From Rhizobium sp. 18065 (GTDB taxonomy: Bacteria; Pseudomonadota; Alphaproteobacteria; Rhizobiales; Rhizobiaceae): a stretch of DNA of 64,000 nt. The position numbers were made by a program, and so were the translations under genes. The stretch spans positions 186,001 to 250,000 of the forward strand of contig NZ_CACSJP010000006.1 in the NCBI RefSeq assembly GCF_902706095.1. Direction: 5' to 3'. The number at the start of each line of letters is the position of its first letter. Position 1 is the stretch's first letter. Positions 10,034-18,492 of the stretch are shown here, one piece after another. The notes beneath the pieces were generated by a model that was not told the DNA's origin, did not search any database, and saw nothing but the letters and a program-made list of their open reading frames with translations.

Positions 10034-11218
10034 TTAGAACGCAATCTTGTAGGATGCGGTCAGGGTGTAAGCCCAGTCACCATCGGCCGTCGCGTTGAAG
10101 TCGGCGCCATCGGCGACGGTCTGATCGCCGGACGTGAGGTAGGACACTGCGCCACCGAGACGCAGAAGGCCAGGACCTGCCTTGATCTGCGTGCCGGCAC
10201 CCACTGTCCAGGTATCGGTGACGATATCGGCGCCCGTGCCGACGCCGCTGTCCCAGGTCAAGCTGAGCGCGCCGGAAACGGTGTCGGTAAAGGTATGGCC
10301 AACACCACCGGTAATCGTCCAGCCGTCCTTCCAGAAGAAGTTCTTCTGCAGATCCCCAAGGCTCGTGATGTTATAGTTCAGAGTCTGGAGTACACTCCAG
10401 TCGGTCCACTTGACCGTACCGAAAGCGAGCCAACCGGGCGCGATGCCGCTCTGCAGGTTCAGTTCCAGCGACTGAGGCAGAGATCCATAACCAGTTGCGG
10501 ACAATTTCGAACCTGTCGGAATGCCAGCCAACGAAAGCGGAGAATTGGATGTGAACGTGCCATCCGCTTCATGATCCACCTGCGAGCGGTACATCAACTC
10601 AGCTCGAAGTGCGTATTCGGTAATCTCGTAGGCCGCGCCGATCCGGTAACCGAAGGCGCTGGAATCTTCCATTTCCAACGTGCCGAATGTCTTGCTTTCT
10701 GAGTAATCGAAAGACTGCGAGAAGACGCCACCGATGAAATGGATGTTGCCCGGACCTGCCGCAAAATTGACGGCGCAGGTGCCGCCATATTCATTGGTGT
10801 CGAAACTCGCTTCCTTCACGGCATTGCCGCCCAGCGCACCCGTCGTGCCACCGGCGGCGACATCCGCAGCACGGTCGGCGGCTTGCGCCTGCGTGCCATA
10901 GGTGGAAGAAGCGCCGAATGGCTGCGTATAGCTCAGCGCACAGGAGAAATTCTCCGAAATGCGGAACTTTGCGGCGAAGGACGGAACGCCGTAGCTGTCG
11001 GTGAATGCGTCATCGGTGCCGGCGGCGCCATTGACGGTATCATACGCCCGATCCGGCATCACATAGGTATAGCCGCCCCGGAAAACAGCCGTGCCATCTT
11101 CATAAAGGATATCTGTATCGGCATCGCCGCGAGCAAAACCGCCAGCGTGTGCGGCACCGGCAAACGCGCAAGCGCTCAACAAAGCCAGGCTCAGTTTCTT
11201 GGTCAAATGTATCGCCAT
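10034..11218 (-). CDS. Outer-membrane transport protein, OmpP1/FadL family
   Basis: A 394-residue beta-barrel protein with a signal peptide (MAIHLTKKLSLALLSACAFA, cleavage after AHA), followed by GGFARGDADTDILYEDGTA, typical of FadL/TodX proteins that carry long-chain fatty acids or other hydrophobic compounds across the outer membrane. The C-terminus ends in alternating residues closing with YKIAF, the aromatic end usual for barrel assembly. The start at 11218 has GGGGAG six bases upstream; the 21-bp longer frame is rejected. It is monocistronic between two hairpins. The substrate cannot be deduced. Confidence 0.9.
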   Translation of the reverse strand: MAIHLTKKLSLALLSACAFAGAAHAGGFARGDADTDILYEDGTAVFRGGYTYVMPDRAYDTVNGAAGTDDAFTDSYGVPSFAAKFRISENFSCALSYTQPFGASSTYGTQAQAADRAADVAAGGTTGALGGNAVKEASFDTNEYGGTCAVNFAAGPGNIHFIGGVFSQSFDYSESKTFGTLEMEDSSAFGYRIGAAYEITEYALRAELMYRSQVDHEADGTFTSNSPLSLAGIPTGSKLSATGYGSLPQSLELNLQSGIAPGWLAFGTVKWTDWSVLQTLNYNITSLGDLQKNFFWKDGWTITGGVGHTFTDTVSGALSLTWDSGVGTGADIVTDTWTVGAGTQIKAGPGLLRLGGAVSYLTSGDQTVADGADFNATADGDWAYTLTASYKIAF

Positions 11219-11597
11219 ATCTCTCCCCAATTTTGGCAAAACTGTGAGTTGGGATCTTAGTCACGTCCGTGTGAATAACAATCGCACGCAAAAGGTGGAC
11301 AATTTGTTCCAACCGAGAAATTTTTACGTAATTAATTTGACGTGCACGTAAATGACAACTTAATTTGGACAAATATTGCTCAAACCGACACTCGGCCGCG
11401 CCTTGTTAGAATTATTTACCAAAGCCGCAGCAAGCTGTGTCGCCAGCGTCACAGCAGCGTCATACGTAAACGACCGGGGAAAACATCGCGCATTTCGTTC
11501 CCGTTGCTGTATTGCAGCATAAGATCCCCGTCTTGAGGGTGATTCTGCATGCAATGCAGCAATAACGAGCAATAGGCCGGCAGAAGCCAGAATCACA
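11219..11597. other. AT-rich intergenic region between the porin gene and valS
   Basis: About 380 bp with no supportable gene. The part next to the porin start is notably AT-rich and contains nested inverted repeats (11323-11352). A 78-codon minus-strand frame (11360-11596) was rejected. It should hold the porin promoter. Confidence 0.55.
11323..11352. promoter_or_regulatory. Nested inverted repeats upstream of the porin gene
   Basis: TTTACGT at 11323-11329 is mirrored by ACGTAAA at 11346-11352, and a perfect 10-bp palindrome ACGTGCACGT lies at 11340-11349. The site is about 105-135 bp upstream of the porin start. A transcription-factor operator is the simplest reading; the regulator is unknown. 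Confidence 0.4.
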
Positions 11598-11624
11598 AAC
11601 GCCGGGCTTGTCGACCCGGCGTTT
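11598..11624 (-). terminator. Hairpin after valS
   Basis: A 10-bp stem AAACGCCGGG / CCCGGCGTTT with an 7-nt loop about 30 bp after the valS stop. The T-tract on the minus strand is weak, so termination strength is uncertain. Confidence 0.6.
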
Positions 11625-11652
11625 GGAAAATCATTCTTTCTTACAACAAATA

Positions 11653-14580
11653 TCAGCCGGCCTCGAGAACCCGCTTCAACGCCGTTTCCAGGCTCGCCTT
11701 TTGCACTTCGAGTTCCTGGAACCGCTCGCGTTCGGCCGCCACGACCTCAGGATTGGCGTTGGCGACGAACTTCTCGTTGTTCAGCTTGCCGGAAATGCGG
11801 GCCATTTCCTGATCGACCTTGGCGATCGCCTTTTCCAGCCGTGACTTTTCAGCCGACAGGTCGACCAGCGTGCCAAGCGGCAGGCAGACCGTGGCCTCAC
11901 CGACAATGATCTGGGCGGCTCCCTTGGGTGCGACGCTGGCAAACGTAATGGCCTCGACGCGGGCCAGGCGCTTGATCGATGCTTCGTGGCGGGCAAAACG
12001 CTCCTGCGTGACGCCATTGGCACCCACTGCGACCAGCGGTGCGATCGCACCCGGCGGCACATTCATCTCGGCGCGAACCGAGCGGATGCCGGTGACCAGA
12101 TCGATCAGCCAGTTGATGTCGGCAGCGGCCGCCTCGTCGGCAAACTCCGGTGCCGGCCAGTCGGCATGGCAAAGCAGTGTGTCGCGCGACAGGCCTTCGC
12201 CGGCCGTATGCGCCCACAGCTCTTCCGTCATGAAGGGCATGAACGGATGCAGAAGCTTGTAGGTCTGCTCCAGCACATAGGCGGCGCAAGCCTGCGCTTC
12301 GGCCTTGGCGATCGCGTCCTCGCCGGCGAAGACCGGCTTCAGCAGTTCGAGATACCAGTCGCAGAAGTTGTTCCAGACGAAGCGATAGAGCGAGCCTGCC
12401 GCATCGTTGAAGCGGAAGCCGGCAATCGCCTCGGTGACTTCGTTTTCGGTGCGCGCCAGTTCCGTCAGGATCCAGCGATTGATGGCAAGCGTCGTCGTTT
12501 CGGGCAGGAATTTCGGATCCGCCTTGACGCCGTTCATCTCGGCGAAACGGGTCGCGTTCCACAGCTTCGTGCCGAAGTTGCGATAGCCGGCGATGCGGGC
12601 GGGATCGAGCTTCACGTCGCGACCTTGTGCGGCCATGATCGCCAGGGTGAAACGCAGCGCGTCGGCACCGTATTCGTCGATCAGCTCCAGCGGGTCGATG
12701 ACATTGCCCTTGGACTTCGACATCTTCTGGCCGTTCTTGTCGCGGACCAGCGCATGCACATAGACGGTGTGGAAGGGCTCGACCGGATTACCGTCCTCGT
12801 CCTTCATGAAGTGCAGACCCATCATCATCATCCGGGCGACCCAGAAGAAGATGATGTCGAAGCCGGTGACCAGCACGTCGGTCTGGTAATACTTGTCGAG
12901 TTCCGGCGTCTGATCGGGCCAGCCGAGCGTCGAGAACGGCCAGAGCGCCGAGGAGAACCATGTGTCGAGCACGTCCTCATCGCGGGTGAGGATCTCGCCG
13001 GGCTGGAAGTTTTCGAGCTTCTCCTCGACCCAGGCCTTCCACGGGCCTTCATGAGCAATGTAATGCTGGATGGCGGCGTGCAGCGCCTCCTCCTCGGTCT
13101 TTTCGACAAAAACCTGGCCGTCCGGACCATACCAGGCCGGGATCTGGTGGCCCCACCAGAGCTGGCGCGAGATGCACCAGGGCTGGATGTTCTCCATCCA
13201 TTCATAATAGGTCTTGTCCCAGTTCTTCGGGACAAACTGGGTGCGGCCCTCGCGGACGGAAGCGATGGCAGGCTCGGCCAGCGTCTTGGCGTCGACAAAC
13301 CACTGGTCGGTCAGCATCGGCTCGATGACGACATTGGAACGGTCACCGAAGGGCTGCATGATCTTCTTCGACTCGACATAGGGAATGTCGTTGCCTTCGG
13401 CATCCTTGACTGTGACAGCAAGGCCTTCGGCATTGATCGCATCGACGATCAGCTTGCGAGCGGCATAACGATCGAGGCCACGATATTCGTCGGGAACGAG
13501 GTTGATGCCGTCGACTTCCTCTTCGCTCGGAACATGGCCGGACTTGGCGATTTCAAGCGCCTGGGCGGCATAGTCAGCATAGATCTCGCCGTCGTCGCGC
13601 ATCGAGGCAGTGCCGTCCATCAGGCGATAGAGCGGAATGTTGTTGCGGCGGGCGACCTGATAGTCGTTGAAATCATGGGCGCCGGTGATCTTGACCGCGC
13701 CGGAACCGAATGTCGGGTCGGGATATTCGTCGGTGATGATCGGGATCAGGCGGCGATGTGCCTTCGGTCCGACCGGGATTTCGCAGAGCTTGCCAACGAT
13801 CGAGGCATAGCGCGCGTCGGACGGATGAACGGCGACCGCACCATCGCCCAGCATCGTCTCGGGACGAGTTGTGGCGATCGCGATATAGTTGCGCTCTTCA
13901 GACAGGACGACGTTGCCGTCTGCGTCCTTCTCGACATAGGTATAGGTCTCGCCACCGGCGAGCGGATACTTGAAGTGCCACATATGGCCTTCGACTTCGC
14001 GGTTTTCGACCTCGATGTCGGAGATTGCGGTTTCGAACTTCGGATCCCAGTTGACCAGCCGCTTGCCGCGGTAGATCAGGCCTTCCTTGTAAAGCGAGAC
14101 GAAGACTTCCAGAACGGCGGCCGACAGGCCCTCGTCCATGGTGAAGCGCTCGCGCGACCAATCACAGGAGGCGCCAAGGCGCTTGAGCTGGTTGAAGATC
14201 AGACCGCCGGATTCGTCCTTCCACTCCCAGACCTTCTCGATGAAGGCGTCGCGGCCCATGGCGCGGCGGCCCGGCAGCTGCTGTTCCATCAGCTTGCGCT
14301 CGACAACCATCTGGGTGGCGATGCCGGCATGGTCCATGCCCGGCTGCCACAGCACGTCCTTGCCGCGCATGCGCTCGAAGCGGATCATGATGTCCTGCAG
14401 CGTGTTGTTCAGCGCATGGCCCATATGCAGCGAGCCCGTCACGTTCGGCGGCGGGATGACGATGGTGAATGTGTCCTCGCCCGGCTTCGCATTGGCGCCG
14501 GCGCGGAAGGCATCCGCATCTTCCCAGGCTTTCGCGATCTTCGGTTCGACGGCGGCTGAATCGTATGTCTTTTCGAGCAT
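11653..14580 (-). CDS. valS: Valyl-tRNA synthetase
   Basis: A 975-residue class I synthetase. The HIGH motif appears as HMGH in PPPNVTGSLHMGHALNNTL, and KMSKS in GQKMSKSKGNVIDP. The CP1 editing domain lies between them, and the C-terminal coiled-coil arm characteristic of ValS is seen in LSAEKSRLEKAIAKVDQEM and the segment after it. The start at 14580 (MLEKTYDSAAVEPKIAKAW) matches the family; the 20 extra codons from 14640 overlap the popZ terminator zone. It is downstream of popZ with a terminator between them. Confidence 0.96.
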   Translation of the reverse strand: MLEKTYDSAAVEPKIAKAWEDADAFRAGANAKPGEDTFTIVIPPPNVTGSLHMGHALNNTLQDIMIRFERMRGKDVLWQPGMDHAGIATQMVVERKLMEQQLPGRRAMGRDAFIEKVWEWKDESGGLIFNQLKRLGASCDWSRERFTMDEGLSAAVLEVFVSLYKEGLIYRGKRLVNWDPKFETAISDIEVENREVEGHMWHFKYPLAGGETYTYVEKDADGNVVLSEERNYIAIATTRPETMLGDGAVAVHPSDARYASIVGKLCEIPVGPKAHRRLIPIITDEYPDPTFGSGAVKITGAHDFNDYQVARRNNIPLYRLMDGTASMRDDGEIYADYAAQALEIAKSGHVPSEEEVDGINLVPDEYRGLDRYAARKLIVDAINAEGLAVTVKDAEGNDIPYVESKKIMQPFGDRSNVVIEPMLTDQWFVDAKTLAEPAIASVREGRTQFVPKNWDKTYYEWMENIQPWCISRQLWWGHQIPAWYGPDGQVFVEKTEEEALHAAIQHYIAHEGPWKAWVEEKLENFQPGEILTRDEDVLDTWFSSALWPFSTLGWPDQTPELDKYYQTDVLVTGFDIIFFWVARMMMMGLHFMKDEDGNPVEPFHTVYVHALVRDKNGQKMSKSKGNVIDPLELIDEYGADALRFTLAIMAAQGRDVKLDPARIAGYRNFGTKLWNATRFAEMNGVKADPKFLPETTTLAINRWILTELARTENEVTEAIAGFRFNDAAGSLYRFVWNNFCDWYLELLKPVFAGEDAIAKAEAQACAAYVLEQTYKLLHPFMPFMTEELWAHTAGEGLSRDTLLCHADWPAPEFADEAAAADINWLIDLVTGIRSVRAEMNVPPGAIAPLVAVGANGVTQERFARHEASIKRLARVEAITFASVAPKGAAQIIVGEATVCLPLGTLVDLSAEKSRLEKAIAKVDQEMARISGKLNNEKFVANANPEVVAAERERFQELEVQKASLETALKRVLEAG

Positions 14581-14644
14581 TTTCCGACCAGATTTTGGAG
14601 TTCTTGTTGTGGGATTGGTAAACAGGACTGGCAAATCCAAGTCA

Positions 14645-14675
14645 ATAAAAAAGCCGCCCCGGACACCGGAGCGGC
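14645..14675 (-). terminator. Intrinsic terminator after popZ
   Basis: Minus-strand stem GCCGCTCCGG / CCGGGGCGGC (one mismatch, TGT loop) followed by TTTTTT, 22 bp beyond the popZ stop. It separates popZ from valS. Confidence 0.85.
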
Positions 14676-14697
14676 CTAAACCCGGAATTTGTCTTAT

Positions 14698-15630
14698 TTA
14701 GCGACGCGGACCGCGTGCGACGCGCTCGATCTCTTCGCGCACCAGGCGTTCCACCAGTGTCGGCAGGTTGTCGTCGAGCCAGTCGCGCAGCATCGGGCGC
14801 AGCATGTCTTCGGCCATTTCGTCCAGCGAACGGCGCTGCTGGCCGTCGATGGCGGCTGCCAGTTCACCGAAAGAGCGCGACACCTGCTCGACGGTCGCGG
14901 CCGAGACCAGCGCATTGAGGCTCTGGCCTGCGCCTTGGCTGGTGCTTTCGCCCAAGCCCTGATGCGCGTTGATATCCGTGCTCGGATCTGCCGGGATGTC
15001 CATCTCGACGACCGACACATCCTCTTCGATCATCTCGACCTCCTGCATCGGCAATGCAGCCGGCTGATCGAAGGAAAGGTGCGGTTCGCGGCGCATCTGG
15101 ACTTCGACAGAATCGATCGTCTGGTGGCTGCGCTCTTCAACGGCTTGCACAACCGGTTCCGGCTGTCGCACCTGCGGCGCGCGCAGTTCTGCAAGGCGGC
15201 TGGTCATCAGCGGGCTCTCGCCGCGCGTCGCCGGCTCGGAAGGGGCCGGCTGCACCATGTAGCGGTCGGCACGCTCCGAGGCGGAGCGTACCCGCGCGGC
15301 CAGATCGGCCAGCGACATGCTCTTGGGCGCTTCCGGCTGTTCGTGCCGCGTCTCGGGCTGTACTTCACCGCTATAGCTGCCGCTCACGCCATGGTCGACA
15401 CGGGTGGGGCCTTGATCATTGGCGGGCGTGAATTCCACCGCCTCATAGCCGCGATCGTCATCGGCGCCATCCATGCCGGCTTCAATGTCGCCATGTTCGT
15501 CATCATACATGGACGGCGTGTCATCGGACATATCCTTGGCGCTGCCGGGATCATTGCTTTCAATGATCCGGCGAATCGATGCCAGGATTTCTTCCATGGA
15601 CGGTTCACGTGCTACGCTTGGCTGAGCCAT
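14698..15630 (-). CDS. popZ: Polar organizing protein PopZ (DUF2497)
   Basis: A 310-residue protein with the two conserved ends of the PopZ family. The N-terminal helix is PSMEEILASIRRIIESND. The C-terminal oligomerisation helices (about 255-310) include LDEMAEDMLRPMLRDWLDDN and LVERLVREEIERVARG. The centre is acidic, proline/glutamate-rich and disordered. PopZ forms a polymeric matrix at the cell pole that anchors the chromosome-segregation apparatus; in Agrobacterium it marks the growing pole. The start at 15630 (MAQPSVAREPS) fits the family. It lies between pcm and valS and has its own terminator. Confidence 0.92.
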   Translation of the reverse strand: MAQPSVAREPSMEEILASIRRIIESNDPGSAKDMSDDTPSMYDDEHGDIEAGMDGADDDRGYEAVEFTPANDQGPTRVDHGVSGSYSGEVQPETRHEQPEAPKSMSLADLAARVRSASERADRYMVQPAPSEPATRGESPLMTSRLAELRAPQVRQPEPVVQAVEERSHQTIDSVEVQMRREPHLSFDQPAALPMQEVEMIEEDVSVVEMDIPADPSTDINAHQGLGESTSQGAGQSLNALVSAATVEQVSRSFGELAAAIDGQQRRSLDEMAEDMLRPMLRDWLDDNLPTLVERLVREEIERVARGPRR

Positions 15631-15774
15631 ACTAATCCCCGTTGTCCCTAGAATGTTCGGCCATCACGTCGCATCTCGGCCGATTCGATTCACCCTAGGA
15701 TACGCCTTCACAGAAAAAAATCACGCCGGGGCGACGAACTGGCTTGATGCACAGCTTTGTTGCCCTGCGGCAAA

Positions 15775-15803
15775 CAAAAAGGGCCCGCGCGAGGCAGGCC
15801 CTG
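15775..15803 (-). terminator. Terminator after pcm
   Basis: Minus-strand stem AGGGCC / GGCCCT with an 11-nt loop followed by TTTTG, about 25 bp after the pcm stop. Confidence 0.6.
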
Positions 15804-15826
15804 TCGATGATCGCCGATTGCCGGGA

Positions 15827-16498
15827 TCAGAAAACGAATTCGGCAACCTTGCGGAAACCCGGCAGCGGCTTCACCGATGCGTTGAAATAGTCCGTGTAGG
15901 AGGTCACGCCGTCGGCCTTGAGATAAAGACGCGCGCGCGCGGCATTGCCGTAGCCGACGACCGCCACCAGACGGCCACCCTCGCGAAGCTGCAGGAGCAA
16001 CGCCTCGGGCAACAGCTCGATCGAGCCATTGACGAATATCACATCATAAGGCGCTTCGGCAGCATAGCCCTGCTCCAGCGGGCCGGTGACGACGGCGACA
16101 TTGTCATAGCCAAGGCTCGACAGGGTGTGCGTGGCCGTGTTGGCCAGCGCCTCGTCCTGTTCGATGGCGACGACCGAGCCGGCCAGCGACGACAGCAGCG
16201 CCGATACATAGCCGGTCGCGCAGCCGATCTCGAGAACCAGATCGTCCCTCGTGATGGCGGCAAGCTGCAGCAGCTTGGCGAGCGGCGACGCCTCCATGAT
16301 GTAGCGGCCGGGCATGCCCGCGGCGGCCGGGGCCACTTGGCTGTCCTCGTCGATATAGGCGAGCGCCTTCAGATGTGGCGGCACAAACGCTTCGCGCGGC
16401 ACGGTCAGACATGCGGCCAGCACGGAATGGGACGTGACGTCCGTCGTGCGAATCTGATTGTCGACCATCTTGGTGCGTGCTGCTGTGTAGTCCATCAT
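15827..16498 (-). CDS. Protein-L-isoaspartate O-methyltransferase family protein
   Basis: About 223 residues of the PCMT family, SAM-dependent methyltransferases that repair isoaspartyl residues. Visible features are the N-terminal MVDNQIRTTDVT, the family segment VPREAFVPP, and SAM motif I VLEIGCATGYVSALL, followed by VVAIEQDE. Two adjacent ATGs (16498 and 16495) are near AGGA; an upstream ATG at 16528 has no ribosome-binding site. In rhizobia this PCMT branch usually accompanies tolC, so an exact physiological substrate is uncertain. Here popZ follows after 196 bp. Confidence 0.88.
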   Translation of the reverse strand: MMDYTAARTKMVDNQIRTTDVTSHSVLAACLTVPREAFVPPHLKALAYIDEDSQVAPAAAGMPGRYIMEASPLAKLLQLAAITRDDLVLEIGCATGYVSALLSSLAGSVVAIEQDEALANTATHTLSSLGYDNVAVVTGPLEQGYAAEAPYDVIFVNGSIELLPEALLLQLREGGRLVAVVGYGNAARARLYLKADGVTSYTDYFNASVKPLPGFRKVAEFVF

Positions 16499-16737
16499 TT
16501 CCTGTCGCCCCATATCGGCCGGTGTCATGACCCAGTGTCTTAATTGCAGGCCGTCCGGCTTTCAAGACGCACAGGACGGATAGCAGCAGAATATCGCAGG
16601 CGACAGCCAGGCAGTTTGCCGGTTAATTTTCGGGAGGCTTCTGATGAGTGTAGAGAGCCGGAACACGCAGAAGGCGCGGATCGACACGTCATCGACAACG
16701 GCCAAGGTTCAGCGCATAGACATGGTGAAGAAAGAGT

Positions 16738-16811
16738 TGGAGGCCTCGCCCGGAATCGAACCGGGGTGCAAGGATTTGCAGTCCTCTGCGTAACCACTCC
16801 GCCACGAGGCC
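16738..16811 (-). tRNA. tRNA-Cys (GCA)
   Basis: A complete 74-nt cloverleaf on the minus strand with acceptor stem GGCCTCG/CGAGGCC, anticodon loop CTGCAAA (anticodon GCA), T-arm with GGTTCGATTCC and an encoded 3' CCA. Confidence 0.97.
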
Positions 16812-16951
16812 GTCCGATGCAAAAGTGCGTGTGGTGGCGGGGATTTAGACGCGATCTAAAAAAACCGCAAGTGGATTTTCTGAAAATGGCCCTTTTAATT
16901 TTCTGAAAGGCTATCTCCATTCGGCTGTGGCGTGGCGCCGAATTGGAAATC

Positions 16952-17212
16952 TCAGACCGCTCGGCGCAAACCCTGGATGTGGACCACCCCGGCCATCGTT
17001 CCCGCGGCATCGGCCAATTTCTCCGGATCGACCAAACCGGCTGCGTAGAGCTTCAGGACAACCCTGCCCAAGGTCTCGACGTCATCGATGGTGCGAAGAG
17101 TATCGCCAGAATCGCACGCCATGAACATGGCATGCTGCATGACACGAAGATCGACGGGCGACATGATTCCCGACATCATGTCCGACACCGACTGTTGAGC
17201 TGAAACGTTCAT
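16952..17212 (-). CDS. Conserved hypothetical small protein
   Basis: An 86-residue protein starting MNVSAQQSVSDMMSGIMSPV and mostly helical (TIDDVETLGRVVLKLYAAGLVDPEKLADAAG). The start at 17212 is fixed by GGGAGG with a four-base spacer; four codons upstream in the longer frame are rejected. It has no signal peptide, membrane helix or recognised domain. The aspartate/leucine pattern suggests a compact helical cytosolic protein. It is an isolated gene between tRNA-Cys and a membrane-protein gene; function unknown. Confidence 0.7.
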   Translation of the reverse strand: MNVSAQQSVSDMMSGIMSPVDLRVMQHAMFMACDSGDTLRTIDDVETLGRVVLKLYAAGLVDPEKLADAAGTMAGVVHIQGLRRAV

Positions 17213-17455
17213 CGCACCTCCCATCCTGACCTCGGACCGGTCGTCCGTTTATCGCCAGGTTTGTGTCGTGATGACATGGTCGAATCTAGCAACTCAGCGA
17301 CGGAAGCGCATTTGCATTTGACATAGCGGCCTGACGAAGCCTGATCTCGACAAAGCCTGCCGGCAAGAGCCGTCGTCCAGCGAAGATCACCAGCTCAGGC
17401 CTGACGGTTTACGGGCAGGACAAGACCGATCGGTCGAGATCTCGCTCGCGAGACC

Positions 17456-17764
17456 TCACTTCGTCCCGGCCCGCTTGACCTCGGGATGTCGCTTGCGCCA
17501 CCAGATGGCGATGCGCCGGCGGCGGCGGCGGACAAAGGACAGGTCATGCGAGAGCACGAGAACGCCAAGCGGAACCATCCAGAAGCCGAGGATCGGCAGA
17601 AAACCGAGAAAACCGCCGCCGATCAGAGCCGATCCTGCCGCGATGCGACCGCCGCGCGACCGGGGAAAGGGAATTTCGAAGCCTGGAAGAACAAGTCGCC
17701 CGCGTTCGGCATCTATCCTGTATCTACGCTCTGCCAATCGCCAAACTCCCTGCATTTCCGGCAT
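17456..17764 (-). CDS. Small membrane protein, possible PGPGW-type
   Basis: A 102-residue protein with one or two membrane helices (about 40-75: GSALIGGGFLGFLPILGFWM then VPLGVLVLSHDLSFV) and a very basic tail beginning RRRRRRIAIWWRKRH. A hydrophobic turn with proline followed by a short helix and arginine cluster resembles the PGPGW family of putative transmembrane proteins, though the exact motif is degenerate (LPILGFWMVP). The arginine-rich end predicts a cytosolic C-terminus. Start codon choice at 17764 is uncertain because no good ribosome-binding site is seen. Confidence 0.65.
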   Translation of the reverse strand: MPEMQGVWRLAERRYRIDAERGRLVLPGFEIPFPRSRGGRIAAGSALIGGGFLGFLPILGFWMVPLGVLVLSHDLSFVRRRRRRIAIWWRKRHPEVKRAGTK

Positions 17765-17901
17765 TATTCGCTGTTTTCGCCGCCTTCAACAGATGGGTAG
17801 CCCACAGAATAAAACAAGCCGAATGCATTTTTTTTGAAAAACCGCTTGGCAAATCGAACCAGCATTTGTATTAGCCCACTCACACCGCGGCAAGCGGCTG
17901 T

Positions 17902-17976
17902 TCCCTGGTAGCTCAGCGGTAGAGCATTCGACTGTTAATCGACAGGTCGCCGGTTCGAATCCGGCCCGGGGAGCCA
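17902..17976 (+). tRNA. tRNA-Asn (GTT)
   Basis: A 75-nt cloverleaf: acceptor TCCCTGG pairing with CCGGGGA (with a wobble), D-arm GCTCAGCGGTAGAGC, anticodon loop CTGTTAA (GTT), T-arm GCCGGTTCGAATCCGGC and encoded CCA. Confidence 0.97.
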
Positions 17977-17985
17977 TTCCATTCT

Positions 17986-18020
17986 AAAGGCCTGCGCTGA
18001 ACAAGCGCAGGCCTTTTCTC
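17986..18020 (+). terminator. Terminator after tRNA-Asn
   Basis: A 13-bp stem AAAGGCCTGCGCT / AGCGCAGGCCTTT with a short loop, followed by TCTCTTTC, ten bases after the tRNA. Confidence 0.88.
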
Positions 18021-18161
18021 TTTCGGGATCCTGCGTCCGCGCGCTTCACGCCAGCCCTCTTTCCACCTTAGCCACTCGTCTTTCGACGGTGCGGCAACTC
18101 CGTCTTCATCTTTGCTTGCTATCCGTCGGTGATTGACAAATGGCATTTAGGAGAATTGCAG

Positions 18162-18389
18162 ATGTGGATCCAGCTTCATGACGGGGACGGCTTCCCCCTC
18201 TTCGTGAACATGGACAATGTGGTGGACTTCCGCTGGTTCGATCGGGAGAAGTATACCTGCCTGCTGACAAACGCGCCGGTCGCGGAAAAGCTTCATCGCC
18301 TCTATGTGCGCGAAAATGCGACGGAAATCATGGCGTTGATCCATGCCGAGCAACGTCACCGGTCACCCGCCGTACTGACCGCTGCCTGA
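18162..18389 (+). CDS. Small conserved hypothetical protein
   Basis: A 75-residue soluble protein, MWIQLHDGDGFPLFVNMDNV then VDFRWFDREKYTCLL. The start at 18162 is chosen for AGGAGA eight bases upstream; the 18129 frame start adds 11 residues without support. The pattern of a single beta-rich unit ending in a helix (ENATEIMALIHAEQRH) recalls tiny proteins with flagellar-FlbD-like sheets, but the match is too weak to name. Stand-alone gene before phrB. Confidence 0.65.
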   Translation: MWIQLHDGDGFPLFVNMDNVVDFRWFDREKYTCLLTNAPVAEKLHRLYVRENATEIMALIHAEQRHRSPAVLTAA

Positions 18390-18492
18390 GTGGCGCAATT
18401 TTGATCCTCTTCCCGGTTAATTCCCACTCCGGCATGATCCTTCCGCGCTGATCCTTCGTATGTGGAGGTTAAACAGCAGATGAGTATCCGGA

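Noticed and set aside
11360..11596. A 78-codon minus-strand frame starting with a hydrophobic stretch
   Set aside because: Signal-peptide-like start but no Shine-Dalgarno and no conserved core; it stops inside AT-rich promoter DNA.
17913..18146. A 77-codon minus-strand frame antisense to tRNA-Asn
   Set aside because: Most of it is complementary to the tRNA and its terminator.
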